NCBI GenBank assembly: GCA_046331545.1
Contig: JAXLQR010000002.1
Span: 3,038,001-3,102,000, forward strand
From: JADJVL01 sp046331545
GTDB taxonomy: Bacteria; Acidobacteriota; Holophagae; Holophagales; Holophagaceae
DNA length: 64,000 bases
Direction of reading: 5' to 3'
A program made the position numbers and the translations under genes. Of the stretch, positions 51,015 through 60,700 are shown one piece after another; position 1 is the stretch's first letter, and each line of letters starts with the position of its first letter. The notes below the pieces were generated by a model, which saw nothing but the letters and a program-made list of their open reading frames with translations, was not told where the DNA came from and made no database searches.

Positions 51015-53038
51015 GTGGCCTCCTCGACCTCCTCGCCGCCCGGCCCTGGGCCGAACCCCTGGCCCGCGCGCTGCTGCACTTCCTGTGGCAGGGCGCCCTG
51101 CTCGGCGCCCTGGCGGCCGGGAGCCTCGCCGCGCTTCGAGAAGGCACGCCGAGGGCCCGGCACGCGGTGGCCTACGCCTTCCTCCTCGCCATGGCCCTCG
51201 CCCCCCTGGCGACCTTCCTCGTCCTCCAGGCGCCTGCGGAGACCCTCGCGCCCGCGCGGGCCCTCGCGGCCCGGAGCCTCGCCCCGGCCCTCGCCCCCGC
51301 CCTCGCCCTCCCGGCGACCTCCCGCGCTCCCTGGATCGTGTCCCTCTGGATGGCGGGCGTGGCCCTGGGCCTGGTGCGCCTCGCCGGTGGCTTCTGGCGG
51401 GTGCGGGCCTACCTGCGCATGCCCTGGGAGCCCCTCGACGCCTTCTGGGCCTGGCGCGCGCGCCGCCACGCCCAGGCGCTGGGCCTGCGCGGCCCCGTGG
51501 AGGTGCGGGTCTCCCGGGCCCTCGCGCTGCCCATGGCCGCGCGCCTCCTGCGGCCCGTGGTCTGGATGCCCGCGGCCCTCTTCGGGGCGATGGACCCGGT
51601 CCACATCGACGCGCTCCTCGCCCACGAGCTGGCCCACGTGGCGCGCCGGGACTGGCTGCTCAACGCCCTGCAGGGCGTGCTCGAATCGCTGCTCTTCTAC
51701 CATCCCGCGGTGTGGTGGCTCTCCCGGCGGATCCGCCGGGAGCGCGAGCACGCCTGCGACGATCTGGCGGTGGCCCTGTGCGGGGACGCCATCGCCGTGG
51801 CCGAGGCCCTCGCCGCACTCGAGGGCCTCCGTTCCCCAACCCCGCGCAAGGCTCCCGGCCTCGTGCCGTCCCTGGAGCTGGGCGCTTCCGGAGGATCCCT
51901 CATGGACCGCATCCGACGCCTTCTCACCCCCGATCCGCCCGCGCTCCCGCCCCTGCGCGCCGGGCTCGTCCTCCTCCTCGCCGCCGGCGCCGCCGCGGCC
52001 CTCCCCGCGGCCCGGGTCCTCTCGGATCCCGGCACGACGGCGCTCCCCCAGGCCACCCCGAAGCCCGCCCGGAAGGCCGCGCCCGCGGCAGGCTCGGGGC
52101 CGTCCACCCTCGCTCCCGGCGACACCTGGAGCGCCTCCGAGAACGATGGCGGCGTGCGCCGCAGCTACAAGGCCTGGCGCGACGCCGACGGCACCCCCCA
52201 CGCCCGCTACACCGTGAACGGCCAGGAACGCCCCCTGGACGCCGAGGGCCAGCGCTGGCTCGACGGGATCCAGGCCCGCGCCGAGGCCCAGGAGCGGCAG
52301 GCCCACGCCCAGGAGGCCCGCGCCCGGGCGATGGAGCACCGCGCCCGGGAGCACGAGGCCCAGGCCCGGGCCATGGACGAGCGCGCCCGCGGGGAGGAGG
52401 GGCGGGCCGAGGCCGCCGAGCGCCAGGCCCGGGCCCTGGAACTCCAGGCCCGCGCCCTGGCCCTGCGCAGCGACGCCCTCTCCCGCAAGGCCGAGGCCGC
52501 GCGCCCCGACGAGGAGCGCCTCCAGGCCGAGGCGGCGCGCATGGCCGAGCAGGCCGCGCGGATGGAGACCGAGGCCCGCAGGCTGGAGGCCCAGGCGGAG
52601 AAGCTGGGCCGCGAACTGACCTCCCTCCAGGCCGAGGCCGCCGAGCAGGCCCTGGAGGCCGCGGAGGCGGAGGCCGACCGCGTGGAGGAGGCCTTCCAGG
52701 AGGACGGGGCCGCGCCCACGCCCGCGCCGACCCCGACGCCGACACCCCGTGCCGTGCCCCGGGGGACGCCGGCCCCCCGTGCGGCCGCGGCGCCGCGCGC
52801 CCGGCCGGGGGATGCCGTCGAGGGGGGTGTTCATGGCGGCGTGAAGGACGGCATCCGCGGCGGGGTGCGGGGCGGCCTGCCCGCGACGCCGACGCCCCGG
52901 GCGACGCCAGCGCCGCCGGCCCCGCCCCGGCCCCCCAGGCCACCCCGCGTGCCCAAGGCGCCCCCGGTCGCCCCCCCCGCGCCGCCGGCGCCTCCGGACC
53001 CCCCGGCTCCGCCCCCGCCTCCCGCGCCGGAGGACTGA
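51011..53038 (+). CDS. M56 family (BlaR1-like) membrane metallopeptidase with coiled-coil and proline-rich tail
   Basis: This 675-residue protein has about four N-terminal hydrophobic helices and the cytosolic zinc motif LLAHELAHVARRDW near residue 205. After residue ~340 the usual penicillin-binding sensor domain is absent; instead there is a segment resembling YSWNDx-type M56 linkers, an Ala/Glu/Arg-rich coiled coil (about 410-560) and a Gly- then Pro-rich tail. The protein probably senses an envelope signal and cleaves the adjacent BlaI-type repressor. The ligand is unknown, and beta-lactam sensing is not supported by the tail. Confidence 0.85.
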   Translation: MSGLLDLLAARPWAEPLARALLHFLWQGALLGALAAGSLAALREGTPRARHAVAYAFLLAMALAPLATFLVLQAPAETLAPARALAARSLAPALAPALALPATSRAPWIVSLWMAGVALGLVRLAGGFWRVRAYLRMPWEPLDAFWAWRARRHAQALGLRGPVEVRVSRALALPMAARLLRPVVWMPAALFGAMDPVHIDALLAHELAHVARRDWLLNALQGVLESLLFYHPAVWWLSRRIRREREHACDDLAVALCGDAIAVAEALAALEGLRSPTPRKAPGLVPSLELGASGGSLMDRIRRLLTPDPPALPPLRAGLVLLLAAGAAAALPAARVLSDPGTTALPQATPKPARKAAPAAGSGPSTLAPGDTWSASENDGGVRRSYKAWRDADGTPHARYTVNGQERPLDAEGQRWLDGIQARAEAQERQAHAQEARARAMEHRAREHEAQARAMDERARGEEGRAEAAERQARALELQARALALRSDALSRKAEAARPDEERLQAEAARMAEQAARMETEARRLEAQAEKLGRELTSLQAEAAEQALEAAEAEADRVEEAFQEDGAAPTPAPTPTPTPRAVPRGTPAPRAAAAPRARPGDAVEGGVHGGVKDGIRGGVRGGLPATPTPRATPAPPAPPRPPRPPRVPKAPPVAPPAPPAPPDPPAPPPPPAPED

Positions 53039-53100
53039 GGTCGAGGCTTCGGCCCGCGGCCATCCCCGCGCCACCGGGGATGGCCGCGCGTGCCGCCGGC

Positions 53101-53799
53101 TCAGGCCTTGTGGTCGTGGGCCTTCTTCAGCATCCCGTCGTTCCACCCCCGCTTGTGGCAGGTGGCGCAGAAGGCGGCCCCGGGCATGACGAGGCCCGCG
53201 GCCTTGGCCTTGGCGGGATCCTTCATCACGGGCATCGCCTTGTACTCGCTGCCGGGGCCGTGGCAGCCCTCGCAGTCCAGGGGCGGCGTGCGCTTGGCGT
53301 GGGCGGTGCCCGACCAGGACGCGAACTGGACCTTGTGGCACATCTTGCAGGCCGTGGCGCCCACGGTCGACAGGCCCGCCTTGCCGGGCTTGACGGCCAC
53401 CGGGCCACCGGGATCGGAGACGGGGCTGGCGGGTTGCGGCGTCGCCGCCGGCGCCGAGACCGCGGATGCCGAGGCTGGCGGCGGCGGGGCCGGTGCGGGG
53501 GTGACGGCGGGCGCCCCGGGGACGGCGGCCGGCGCCGCCGCCTTGGGGGCGGGGGGCGCCGGGGCAGGCGCGGGTGCGGATCGAGCGGGCTTCGCGCTCG
53601 CCGCGGGCGTGGCGGGAACGGCAGGGGCCGGGGCGACCGGAGCGGCGGCCGGAGCCGCGCTGGTCGGGGCGGGAGCCGCGGGTCTGGCGGCGGGCGATGC
53701 CGGGGCGGGAGAGGCCGGGGGCGGCTCCTTCGGACCGCAGGCCAGGGACAGGAGCGCGAGGGCGGGGAGGCAACGCGGGAAGAGCGTGCGGGCGGGCAT
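53101..53799 (-). CDS. Triheme cytochrome c lipoprotein with Ala/Pro-rich tether
   Basis: The 232-residue product (ATG at 53799, GAGGT 7 nt upstream) has a lipoprotein signal ending LSLACG, a low-complexity Ala/Pro linker of about 110 residues, and a C-terminal domain with three c-type heme motifs: CKMCH, CEGCH and CATCH. The linker should hold the heme domain away from the membrane. It probably relays electrons in the periplasm or at the cell surface; the partners are not in the window. It is convergent with the M56 gene. Confidence 0.88.
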   Translation of the reverse strand: MPARTLFPRCLPALALLSLACGPKEPPPASPAPASPAARPAAPAPTSAAPAAAPVAPAPAVPATPAASAKPARSAPAPAPAPPAPKAAAPAAVPGAPAVTPAPAPPPPASASAVSAPAATPQPASPVSDPGGPVAVKPGKAGLSTVGATACKMCHKVQFASWSGTAHAKRTPPLDCEGCHGPGSEYKAMPVMKDPAKAKAAGLVMPGAAFCATCHKRGWNDGMLKKAHDHKA

Positions 53800-53872
53800 G
53801 ATGGTCACCTCGGGGCAGGAGCGGCTCCGATCCTAGTCCCGCCGGCAGGGACCCGCATCACGAATCCGCGCC

Positions 53873-55618
53873 TCAGAAGATCCGCCGCGCCACCGCCCGG
53901 CCCACCATGCGCAGGCGCTCGCCCCAGGGCAGGCGGCCGAAATTGGCCTTCACGACGCCCTTGGTGAAATAGGTCTTCCGCGCGTAGTCGATGGCCACGT
54001 CCAGGACCGCGGCGCGGCCGGCCTCCAGTTCGCCCTGGGCCCAGTCGAGGGCAGCCTCGAGATCCCCGTCCGAGTCCACGGCGCGGCAGCCGGTGCCCGA
54101 CACCGCGGCCAGGGCCGCGAGGTCGTAGTCCGGGAGCACCGAGCAGGGAGCGGCATTGGTGAGGGTGCGCTGGAAGGCGGCGATCTGGCCCAGCTCCCGG
54201 TCCCGCAGCACCGCCACCAGCACCGGCGCGCCCACCTGCCGCGCCGTGAGCAGCTCGAGGCCCGTCATCAGCAGGGCGCCGTCCCCGGCGAGGCCCACCA
54301 CGGGACGCTCAGGATGCGCGAGCTTCGCGCCGATGGCCGCCGGCAGGCAGTAGCCCATGCAGGAGTAGTCCGTGGGGGCGAGGAAGCGGCGCGGCCCGTC
54401 GAGGCGCAGGTGCTCCGCGGCGAGGAAGGTCCCGTTGCCGGAGTCGGAGGTGAAGATCGCGTCGGGGAAGCGACGCTGGAGGGCCGTGAAGAGGGCCCCC
54501 GGGGAGACTCGCGCTCCGGAAGGCTCCGCCTGCTCCTTCCGCACCTTCGCGTGGGCGGCGGCCAGGGCGTCCCGCAGGGCCTGGGGCATGGCCATGGTGG
54601 AGGGCAGGGTCTCCAGCAGGGCGCGGAGGAAGGTCCTGGCGTCGGCGGTGATCGCGTGGGCCACGGGGAAGTTCGCCCCGGGCACCGAGGGGTCGAGGTC
54701 CACGTGCGCCGACGCGGCCGGCAGCGCCAGGCCGTAGCTGCCGGTGCTCACCTCGCCCATGCGGGCGCCGAGGATGAGGATCGTGTCGGCCGCTTCGGCG
54801 AGGTCCCGGAGGGGCGGCGGGCAGGCGAGGCTGAAGCCGGGCCAGAGCCACTGGGGATGGGATTCGGGGAAGACGCCCTTGCCGCTGAAGGTGGTGCTCA
54901 CCAGGGCGCCGGTGCGTTCGGCGAGCTGGAGCACCTCCCCGGCCGCCTCCGCGGCGCCGAGGCCCGCGTGGATCAGCAGCCGCCCGCTGCCGGCGATCAT
55001 CCTGGCCACGGCCTTCACGGCCTCCGGGTCCGGCGCCGCGGGCGCGGGCGGCGGGCCGAGGAGGTCCTTCACGCGGTCGGGGTCGTAGGTCTGGCTCAGC
55101 AGGTAGAGGTTGGCCGGGATCTCCACCGCCACGGGGCCGGGGCAGCCCGACCGGGCGAGGCGCGCGGCCTCGAGGATGGCGGGGGCGATGTCCTCGCCGC
55201 GCGTGGGCTTCCACGTCCCCTTCACGAGGGGCCGGACGACCGCCAGCTGGTCCACGTCGTGGAGCTGGTACTTGAACGTCGAGTCGGTGCGGATGCCGCA
55301 GGTGAGCAGGAGGAGCGGAACGCCGTCCATGAAGGCCTCGGCCACACCGGAGAGCCCGTGGGTGACGCCCGCCCCGGGCACCACGTTGGCGCAGGCCAGG
55401 GGCCCGCCGCTGCGGGCCATGCCGTCCGCCAGGAAGCCCGCGCTCTGCTCGTCGGTGATGAGCACCGGCGTGACCGTCGAGCGCTCGAGGGCGTCGTAGA
55501 GCTCCAGGTTGTGGGTGCCGGGGATGCCGAAGGCGTGGGTGATGCCCGCGCTCTCCAGCGCCGCGGCCACGATGGCGGCGCCGCTCTGGCGGCCGGCCTT
55601 GAGATCCTGCAGGGGCAT
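53873..55618 (-). CDS. Thiamine pyrophosphate-dependent enzyme (acetolactate synthase-like)
   Basis: This 581-residue enzyme has the three-domain layout of the TPP family: N-terminal TPP_N with FGIPGTHNLELYDAL and the catalytic glutamate in ITDEQSAGFLADG, a central FAD/NAD-like domain, and C-terminal TPP-binding with VGLAGDGALLMTGLELL. The segment after GDG (VAVLRDRELGQI) departs from the classic GDG-N30-NN ending. The substrate is uncertain: acetolactate synthase, benzoylformate decarboxylase or another 2-oxo acid enzyme. No ilvN-like regulatory subunit is adjacent. It lies downstream of the GMC oxidoreductase on the same strand. Confidence 0.85.
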   Translation of the reverse strand: MPLQDLKAGRQSGAAIVAAALESAGITHAFGIPGTHNLELYDALERSTVTPVLITDEQSAGFLADGMARSGGPLACANVVPGAGVTHGLSGVAEAFMDGVPLLLLTCGIRTDSTFKYQLHDVDQLAVVRPLVKGTWKPTRGEDIAPAILEAARLARSGCPGPVAVEIPANLYLLSQTYDPDRVKDLLGPPPAPAAPDPEAVKAVARMIAGSGRLLIHAGLGAAEAAGEVLQLAERTGALVSTTFSGKGVFPESHPQWLWPGFSLACPPPLRDLAEAADTILILGARMGEVSTGSYGLALPAASAHVDLDPSVPGANFPVAHAITADARTFLRALLETLPSTMAMPQALRDALAAAHAKVRKEQAEPSGARVSPGALFTALQRRFPDAIFTSDSGNGTFLAAEHLRLDGPRRFLAPTDYSCMGYCLPAAIGAKLAHPERPVVGLAGDGALLMTGLELLTARQVGAPVLVAVLRDRELGQIAAFQRTLTNAAPCSVLPDYDLAALAAVSGTGCRAVDSDGDLEAALDWAQGELEAGRAAVLDVAIDYARKTYFTKGVVKANFGRLPWGERLRMVGRAVARRIF

Positions 55619-55643
55619 GGGCCCTCCCGGGAGGCTGCCTCGA

Positions 55644-57173
55644 TTATGCGGGGACCGGAAGGGCGACGCCCTCCCGTTCCGCCACCGCCTGGGCCGCCCG
55701 GTCCGCCAGGGCCATGATCGTGAGGTAGGGGTTGATCTCCAGGGCCGAGGGGAACAGCGAGGCGTCCGCCACGAAGAGCCAGGGGGCGCCGTGGACGCGG
55801 CCCCAGGCGTCGGTCACCGAGTCCGCAGGGGAGTGGCCCATGCGGCAGCCCCCCATGAGGTGGGCCGCGGAGACGCTCACGGAGCCCGGGCGGAAATGGC
55901 GCTCGGCGATGCGGGCCTCCAGGTCGGCGTCCTCGGCGCGGGTGATGAGCCGGGGGTCCGCGGAGGGCGCATGGACGGCCTCCGCCCCGGCGGCGAAGAA
56001 GATCCGCGCGGCGGCGCGGGTGGCCTTCACCATGGCCCGGATCGTGGCCGGCGTGAGGCGGTAGTGCACCACCGGCCGGCCCTGGAAGTCCACCTCCACC
56101 CGGTGCTCCGGCAGGGCCTCGTCGCAGGCCAGCACGAGGATCATCTGCAGCCGGTCGTAGGCCTCCATGAACCGCGCGTGGTCCGCCCCGAAGCCCGAGA
56201 GGTTCTTGGCGGTGGTGAAAGGGAAGTACATGCAGGCTTCGAGGTAGAAGCGGTCCTCCTCGATGCGCTCCTGCCATACGAAGCTCTTGGGGTGCCCGAC
56301 GAAGTTCGTGATCGGCTGGGGGTGCAGGCCCGCGAGGATGTGGGCGGGATGGCAGGTCCAGTAGCGGCCCAGGGTGTGGAGCCGGTGGCCGAAGCCCGAC
56401 CGCAGCAGCAGGGCCGGCGTCTGCACCGCGCCGCAGGCCGCCACCACCGAGCGGGCCTTCACCGTGTAGCGCCCCGGCAGCCACTCGCCGCCGCCGCCCT
56501 GAGGGTGGGGACGGCCGTCCACCACGACGTCGACCTCCGCGCCGCCGCTGGCCTGGCGGACCGTCCACGCCTCGGCGCCGGTGACCACCTCCACGCCCCG
56601 GGCCTGGGCGGCGGGGATCTGCACCATGTGGGTGCCCTGCTTGGCCTGGTTGGGACAGCCGAGGTTGCAGAGCGAGCTGCCCTTGCAGCCCCGAACGTTC
56701 ACCGGGAACTGCTCCGCCTTCCAGCCCAGGCGCTCGCAGCCCAGGCGGAAGAGGCGGTTGTTGTCGTTGAGGCGGTCCTCGGGGATGAAGTCCACGCCGT
56801 TCTCATCGGCGTAGCGCCGGGCCCGGGCCACGAGGTCCGCGGGATCCAGGCCGGGCACGCGCCAGCGGTCCAGCACCCGCACCGGCGGCAGGAGGGAGGT
56901 GCCGGTGTAGACCTGCGTGGAGCCGCCCACGCCTTCGGCGTAGGCCAGGGTCACGCCGTGGTCCGCGGTGGGGCGCGCGCCGCCGCCGGCGTAGAGCAGG
57001 GAGGCCCGGGCTGCCTCGCCCTCGGGCAGCTTGGAGCTGTCCAGGCGGAAGCCCTTCTCCAGGAGCAGCACCCGCTTCCCGGCTTCGGCCAGGGGGGCCA
57101 GGGCCTTCGCCACGGTGCCGCCCCCGGCGCCGGACCCGAGGATCACCACGTCGGCTTGGATGACGGCGCTCAT
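55644..57173 (-). CDS. GMC family FAD-dependent oxidoreductase
   Basis: This 509-residue flavoprotein has the FAD-binding VVILGSGAGGGTVAKAL at the N-terminus, GVGGSTQVYTGT, a cysteine cluster CKGSSLCNLGCPNQAKQG and the C-terminal GMC motif SAAHLMGGCRMG. GMC enzymes oxidise alcohols, sugars or sterols. The ATG overlaps the previous gene's stop by 4 nt, pairing it with a small subunit-like gene as in gluconate-type dehydrogenases. The substrate is unknown. Confidence 0.9.
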   Translation of the reverse strand: MSAVIQADVVILGSGAGGGTVAKALAPLAEAGKRVLLLEKGFRLDSSKLPEGEAARASLLYAGGGARPTADHGVTLAYAEGVGGSTQVYTGTSLLPPVRVLDRWRVPGLDPADLVARARRYADENGVDFIPEDRLNDNNRLFRLGCERLGWKAEQFPVNVRGCKGSSLCNLGCPNQAKQGTHMVQIPAAQARGVEVVTGAEAWTVRQASGGAEVDVVVDGRPHPQGGGGEWLPGRYTVKARSVVAACGAVQTPALLLRSGFGHRLHTLGRYWTCHPAHILAGLHPQPITNFVGHPKSFVWQERIEEDRFYLEACMYFPFTTAKNLSGFGADHARFMEAYDRLQMILVLACDEALPEHRVEVDFQGRPVVHYRLTPATIRAMVKATRAAARIFFAAGAEAVHAPSADPRLITRAEDADLEARIAERHFRPGSVSVSAAHLMGGCRMGHSPADSVTDAWGRVHGAPWLFVADASLFPSALEINPYLTIMALADRAAQAVAEREGVALPVPA

Positions 57174-57586
57174 GACCGCGCCTCCCAGCCCCGGGGGTCG
57201 GGCCGGTAGCCGAGCCGCGCCTGCACCTTGGAGTCGCCGTACCAGCCGAGGAAGAGCAGGGTGCGCAGGCCCCAGAGCCCCACGCGGAAGAGGCCGAAGC
57301 GGCTCCGCTCCACGCGGCCGAAGAACTCCGTGCGCCGGGCGGGGGGCAGGCCGGCGAAGGTGCGGCCGTAGCCCACCAGCGGGAAGAGGTGCATCACCCG
57401 CACGAAGAGCCGGAGCCGCCGGCCCAGGCCCGGCTCCTCCGCCGCGAGGCGCGCGTCCACCCGCGCCAGCAGGGCGTCCAGGGCCTCCGGGGCCAGCCCC
57501 TTCGCCGCGGGCACGAAGGTCTCGAGCATGGGCCCCAGCGGCCCCGCGAGCGGCCTCAGGATCTGCGGCGCGTCCTTCCCCTCCAT
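57170..57586 (-). CDS. Small partner protein of GMC oxidoreductase (gluconate 2-dehydrogenase subunit 3-like)
   Basis: This 138-residue protein starts at the ATG at 57586 and overlaps the GMC gene start. It has a helical pattern with ETFVPAAKGLAPEALDALL, PLVGYGRTFAGLPPARRTEFFGRV and a C-terminal GWYGDSKVQARLGYRP, the layout of subunits that accompany membrane-linked GMC dehydrogenases. No twin-arginine signal is visible, which differs from typical gluconate dehydrogenase subunit 3. Assignment rests mainly on context. Confidence 0.75.
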   Translation of the reverse strand: MEGKDAPQILRPLAGPLGPMLETFVPAAKGLAPEALDALLARVDARLAAEEPGLGRRLRLFVRVMHLFPLVGYGRTFAGLPPARRTEFFGRVERSRFGLFRVGLWGLRTLLFLGWYGDSKVQARLGYRPDPRGWEARS

Positions 57587-57752
57587 CGGCCCCCCGTGCC
57601 GCGCAGGTTCGCGCGGGAACGGGCGCGGCGCAAGCCCGGGGACCCGCGGGAGGCTGGATCGCGGGGGCGCCGAAGGGAAATGAGGCATTGATCACCGATG
57701 CCCGGGGGCCGCGCCCGCCTAGTCTGGGCAGGCTGCCGCCCCCGAGGCCCCG

Positions 57753-60700
57753 ATGTCCTGGTTGTGGGTCTACCCCCCTGGCGCCGGGCCCCAGGACGCC
57801 CGGGCGGTGGAGGTGCCGGCCCGCGGGCTGAGGCTGGGCCGGGAGGACGACAACGACCTGGTGGTGGCGGACGGCGGCGTGTCGCGGCACCACGCGCGTC
57901 TCGTGCCCGGCGACGGGGGCTGGATCCTCGAGGACCTGGGCAGCTCCAACGGCACCTGGATGGACCGGGTCCGCGTCCAGCGCTGCCGGCTCGCGCCCGG
58001 GCAGGCCTTCCGCGTGGGGGACACGCGGCTGGTGCTGGTGGAGGCCGAGGCCGCCCGGATGTCGACGCCCGCCCCGGTCCCGCCCTCGGGCCCGGTGCCA
58101 GGGCAGCCGCCGGTGCAGGCTGCGGACCCCGGAACGGGCGCGGCCCCTGCGGCCCGTCCGGAGCGCGGCCCGGGCGGCGGCCGGAAGGCTCTCGCGTGCC
58201 TGGCGGGACTCGCGGGCCTCGGCGCCCTGGGTCTCGCGGCCCTGGCGGCCTTCCTGCTGCTCGAGTCCGGCCGCCCGGGCCTGCTGCCCTCCCAGTTCCT
58301 GAGCCTCGCGGCGAACGGCTGGTCCGGGCGCCTCCGCCCCGCGGCGCCGCCCCGGGTGGACACGCCGCCCCTGGACGTCGCACCCCATCCCGCGCTCCGG
58401 CTCACCGCGGAAGGGGGCGCCCTGGACCGGCCCCGCGCCTTCCGGGCACGGGCCCTCGAGGCCCCGGAACTGGACGGCGCCATGGCCCGCCTCGACGGCA
58501 TGGTGCCGGCGGCGGGCTTCGAGCTGGACGCGGGGATGACCGACGAGGAATGCTTCGCCCGGCCCGTGCGCATGGCCTGGGACCCCGCGGCGCTGGGCAT
58601 CCCCGCGGCCGCCGCGCGGCGCCTCCGGATCGTGCGCCTCGCCCCCGACGGGAAGCCGCAGCACCTCGCGACGCGCCTCGAGGACGGGAAGGTGGTGGCG
58701 GACCTGCGCCACAACGGGATCTTCTTCGCCGTCTTCCTCGGCTTCGCCGGGTGGGAGGTGATCACCCTCGTCCGGGATCAGGTCGAGCAGGGCACCTTCG
58801 ACCGCCACGTGGCGGACACCGCGGGGCCCTTCCGGCTCTTCTGGCCCCGAAAGCTGCCCCTGGCCGACACGGCGGAGTACCGCCGGGTGGAGGGCGAGCT
58901 GAAGGCGCGCTGGGCGGCGGCCATGGCCATGCCAGCCCAGGGCAGCGACCGCCAGGTCTGGACGGGCCGCTACTACGCCTACCTGGCGGATCCGGAGGTG
59001 AAGCGTCTCCAGGCCGTGATGGAGGACCCGGCGTGGAAGCGCGTGAACTACTATCCGCCCGCGGTGGCCAACAGCCTCCTGGCCTTCGAGCGGGGCTACG
59101 AGTACCTCCACGCCACCCGCGGCTTCCTCAAGCGCTCCGACCTCATCGAGATCCACTTCATCGACCCCTGGACCGGCAACCCCGGGGACTACGCCTACAC
59201 CCTGGACGGCTCCTACACCTATCCCTACATCCACGTGAACCTGGCGCTGGTCCCCGCCACGCGCCAGGCCGGCGCGGCGCCGTCGAAGGAGATGGACGAC
59301 CTCCACACGACGGCGGTGCACGAGCTCTTCCACGTGGTGCAGAAGGAGTACTTCAACTGGACGAAGTACCTCAACTGGACCCAGTTCCGCGGCGGCGGGA
59401 AGTTCGTGTGGTTCGGCGAAGCCACGGCCCTGGTGCTGGAGGAGGAGGCGGAGCCCCACTACCTGTCCAGGGGCTGGGTCGGGACCTTCCACAAGACCTT
59501 CGATCCGGGCAAGTTCATGGGTCTCTACAAGCTCCCCATGGATGCCCAGGGGAAGGACGAGGAGGAGACCCGCCACAAGGGCTACGCCGCGAGCCGCTTC
59601 CTCCTCAGCCTCCGGGACCGCTACTACGGCGCCAACAGGGACGCCTTCCTCAAGGCCCTCCTGGAGGCCTTCGGGACCTTCCGCACCGGGGCCGTGGACG
59701 CGCTGAAACAGGTCACCAGCCAGAGCGACCAGGTCCTCAGCGCCGACTACATGCTCTTCTGCGCGAAGGAGGCCTGGCCCGTCTACAACAACGTGCCCGT
59801 CCCCCTGGCCGCGGACCTCAGCGCGGCCGATCCGCGGCGGAGCTGGAAGGACACGGGGCCCCTCAGCTCGCCCTGCGTGGAACTGCGCTGGCGCTCGGTG
59901 CCGGCGGCGGACCTCAGGGCCGCCAAGGTCATGGTGCGCACCCACAAGGGCCTCGACCGGGGCATCCAGCACCGCTGGGGCTGGAACCGCGGCGCCGCGA
60001 CCGAGTTCCGGACCATCACGGGCCCCTCGGTGGTGGCGGAGGTGAAGGCTTCGGGCCATCCCTCCCTGCCCAACGCCGGCCTCGCCCTGCAGCGGGTGGA
60101 GGCCTACACGACCTCGCCCTGGTTCGCGCCCTCCGGGGACACCACCAGCGCCCTCCTCCTCCTGCCGCCGAAGGGCGCGCCCAGGATCCGCCTGAACGCC
60201 GACCGCAAGTCCCTCCACGTGGAGGTGCCCGAGACGCCCCTCTGGCGGCTGGGGGAGAGCCGGGAGATCCGCGTGCGCTTCCACGGTTCCCTCTCCGGCG
60301 GACGGCCCCTCGCCATCAGCCTCGGCAAGGGCCGGCTGGAGGCGGACCTGGAGCTGGGGCAGATCCTGGGCACCCAGCTCGGGGACGGCCAGGGCGCCAG
60401 CGTCCTGAAGGAGGCCATGAAGGCGGTCTCGCCCCAGGACATCCAGGACATGCTGGCCATCTCGGAGTTCATGCAGGGGGTCACCGGGCAGCGGAACGAG
60501 CTCCTGGTGAGCTACTCCGAGGTGGTGTCCCTGGATCCCGACGATCCCGCGTCGGCGGGCGCCGAAGGGCCCGAGAGCGAGGTCTTCAAGGTTCCCGCCG
60601 AGGCGCAGCCGGGCACCCTGGCCTTCGACGTGTCCGGGACCTGGAGCGGCCAGGTGCTCTTCCTCCACCGGCCCATCATCTTCCGGGTGGGCAATCCGGG

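Noticed and set aside
50625..53038. Beta-lactam resistance locus
   Set aside because: The BlaI/M56 pair lacks both a beta-lactamase gene and a penicillin-sensor domain.
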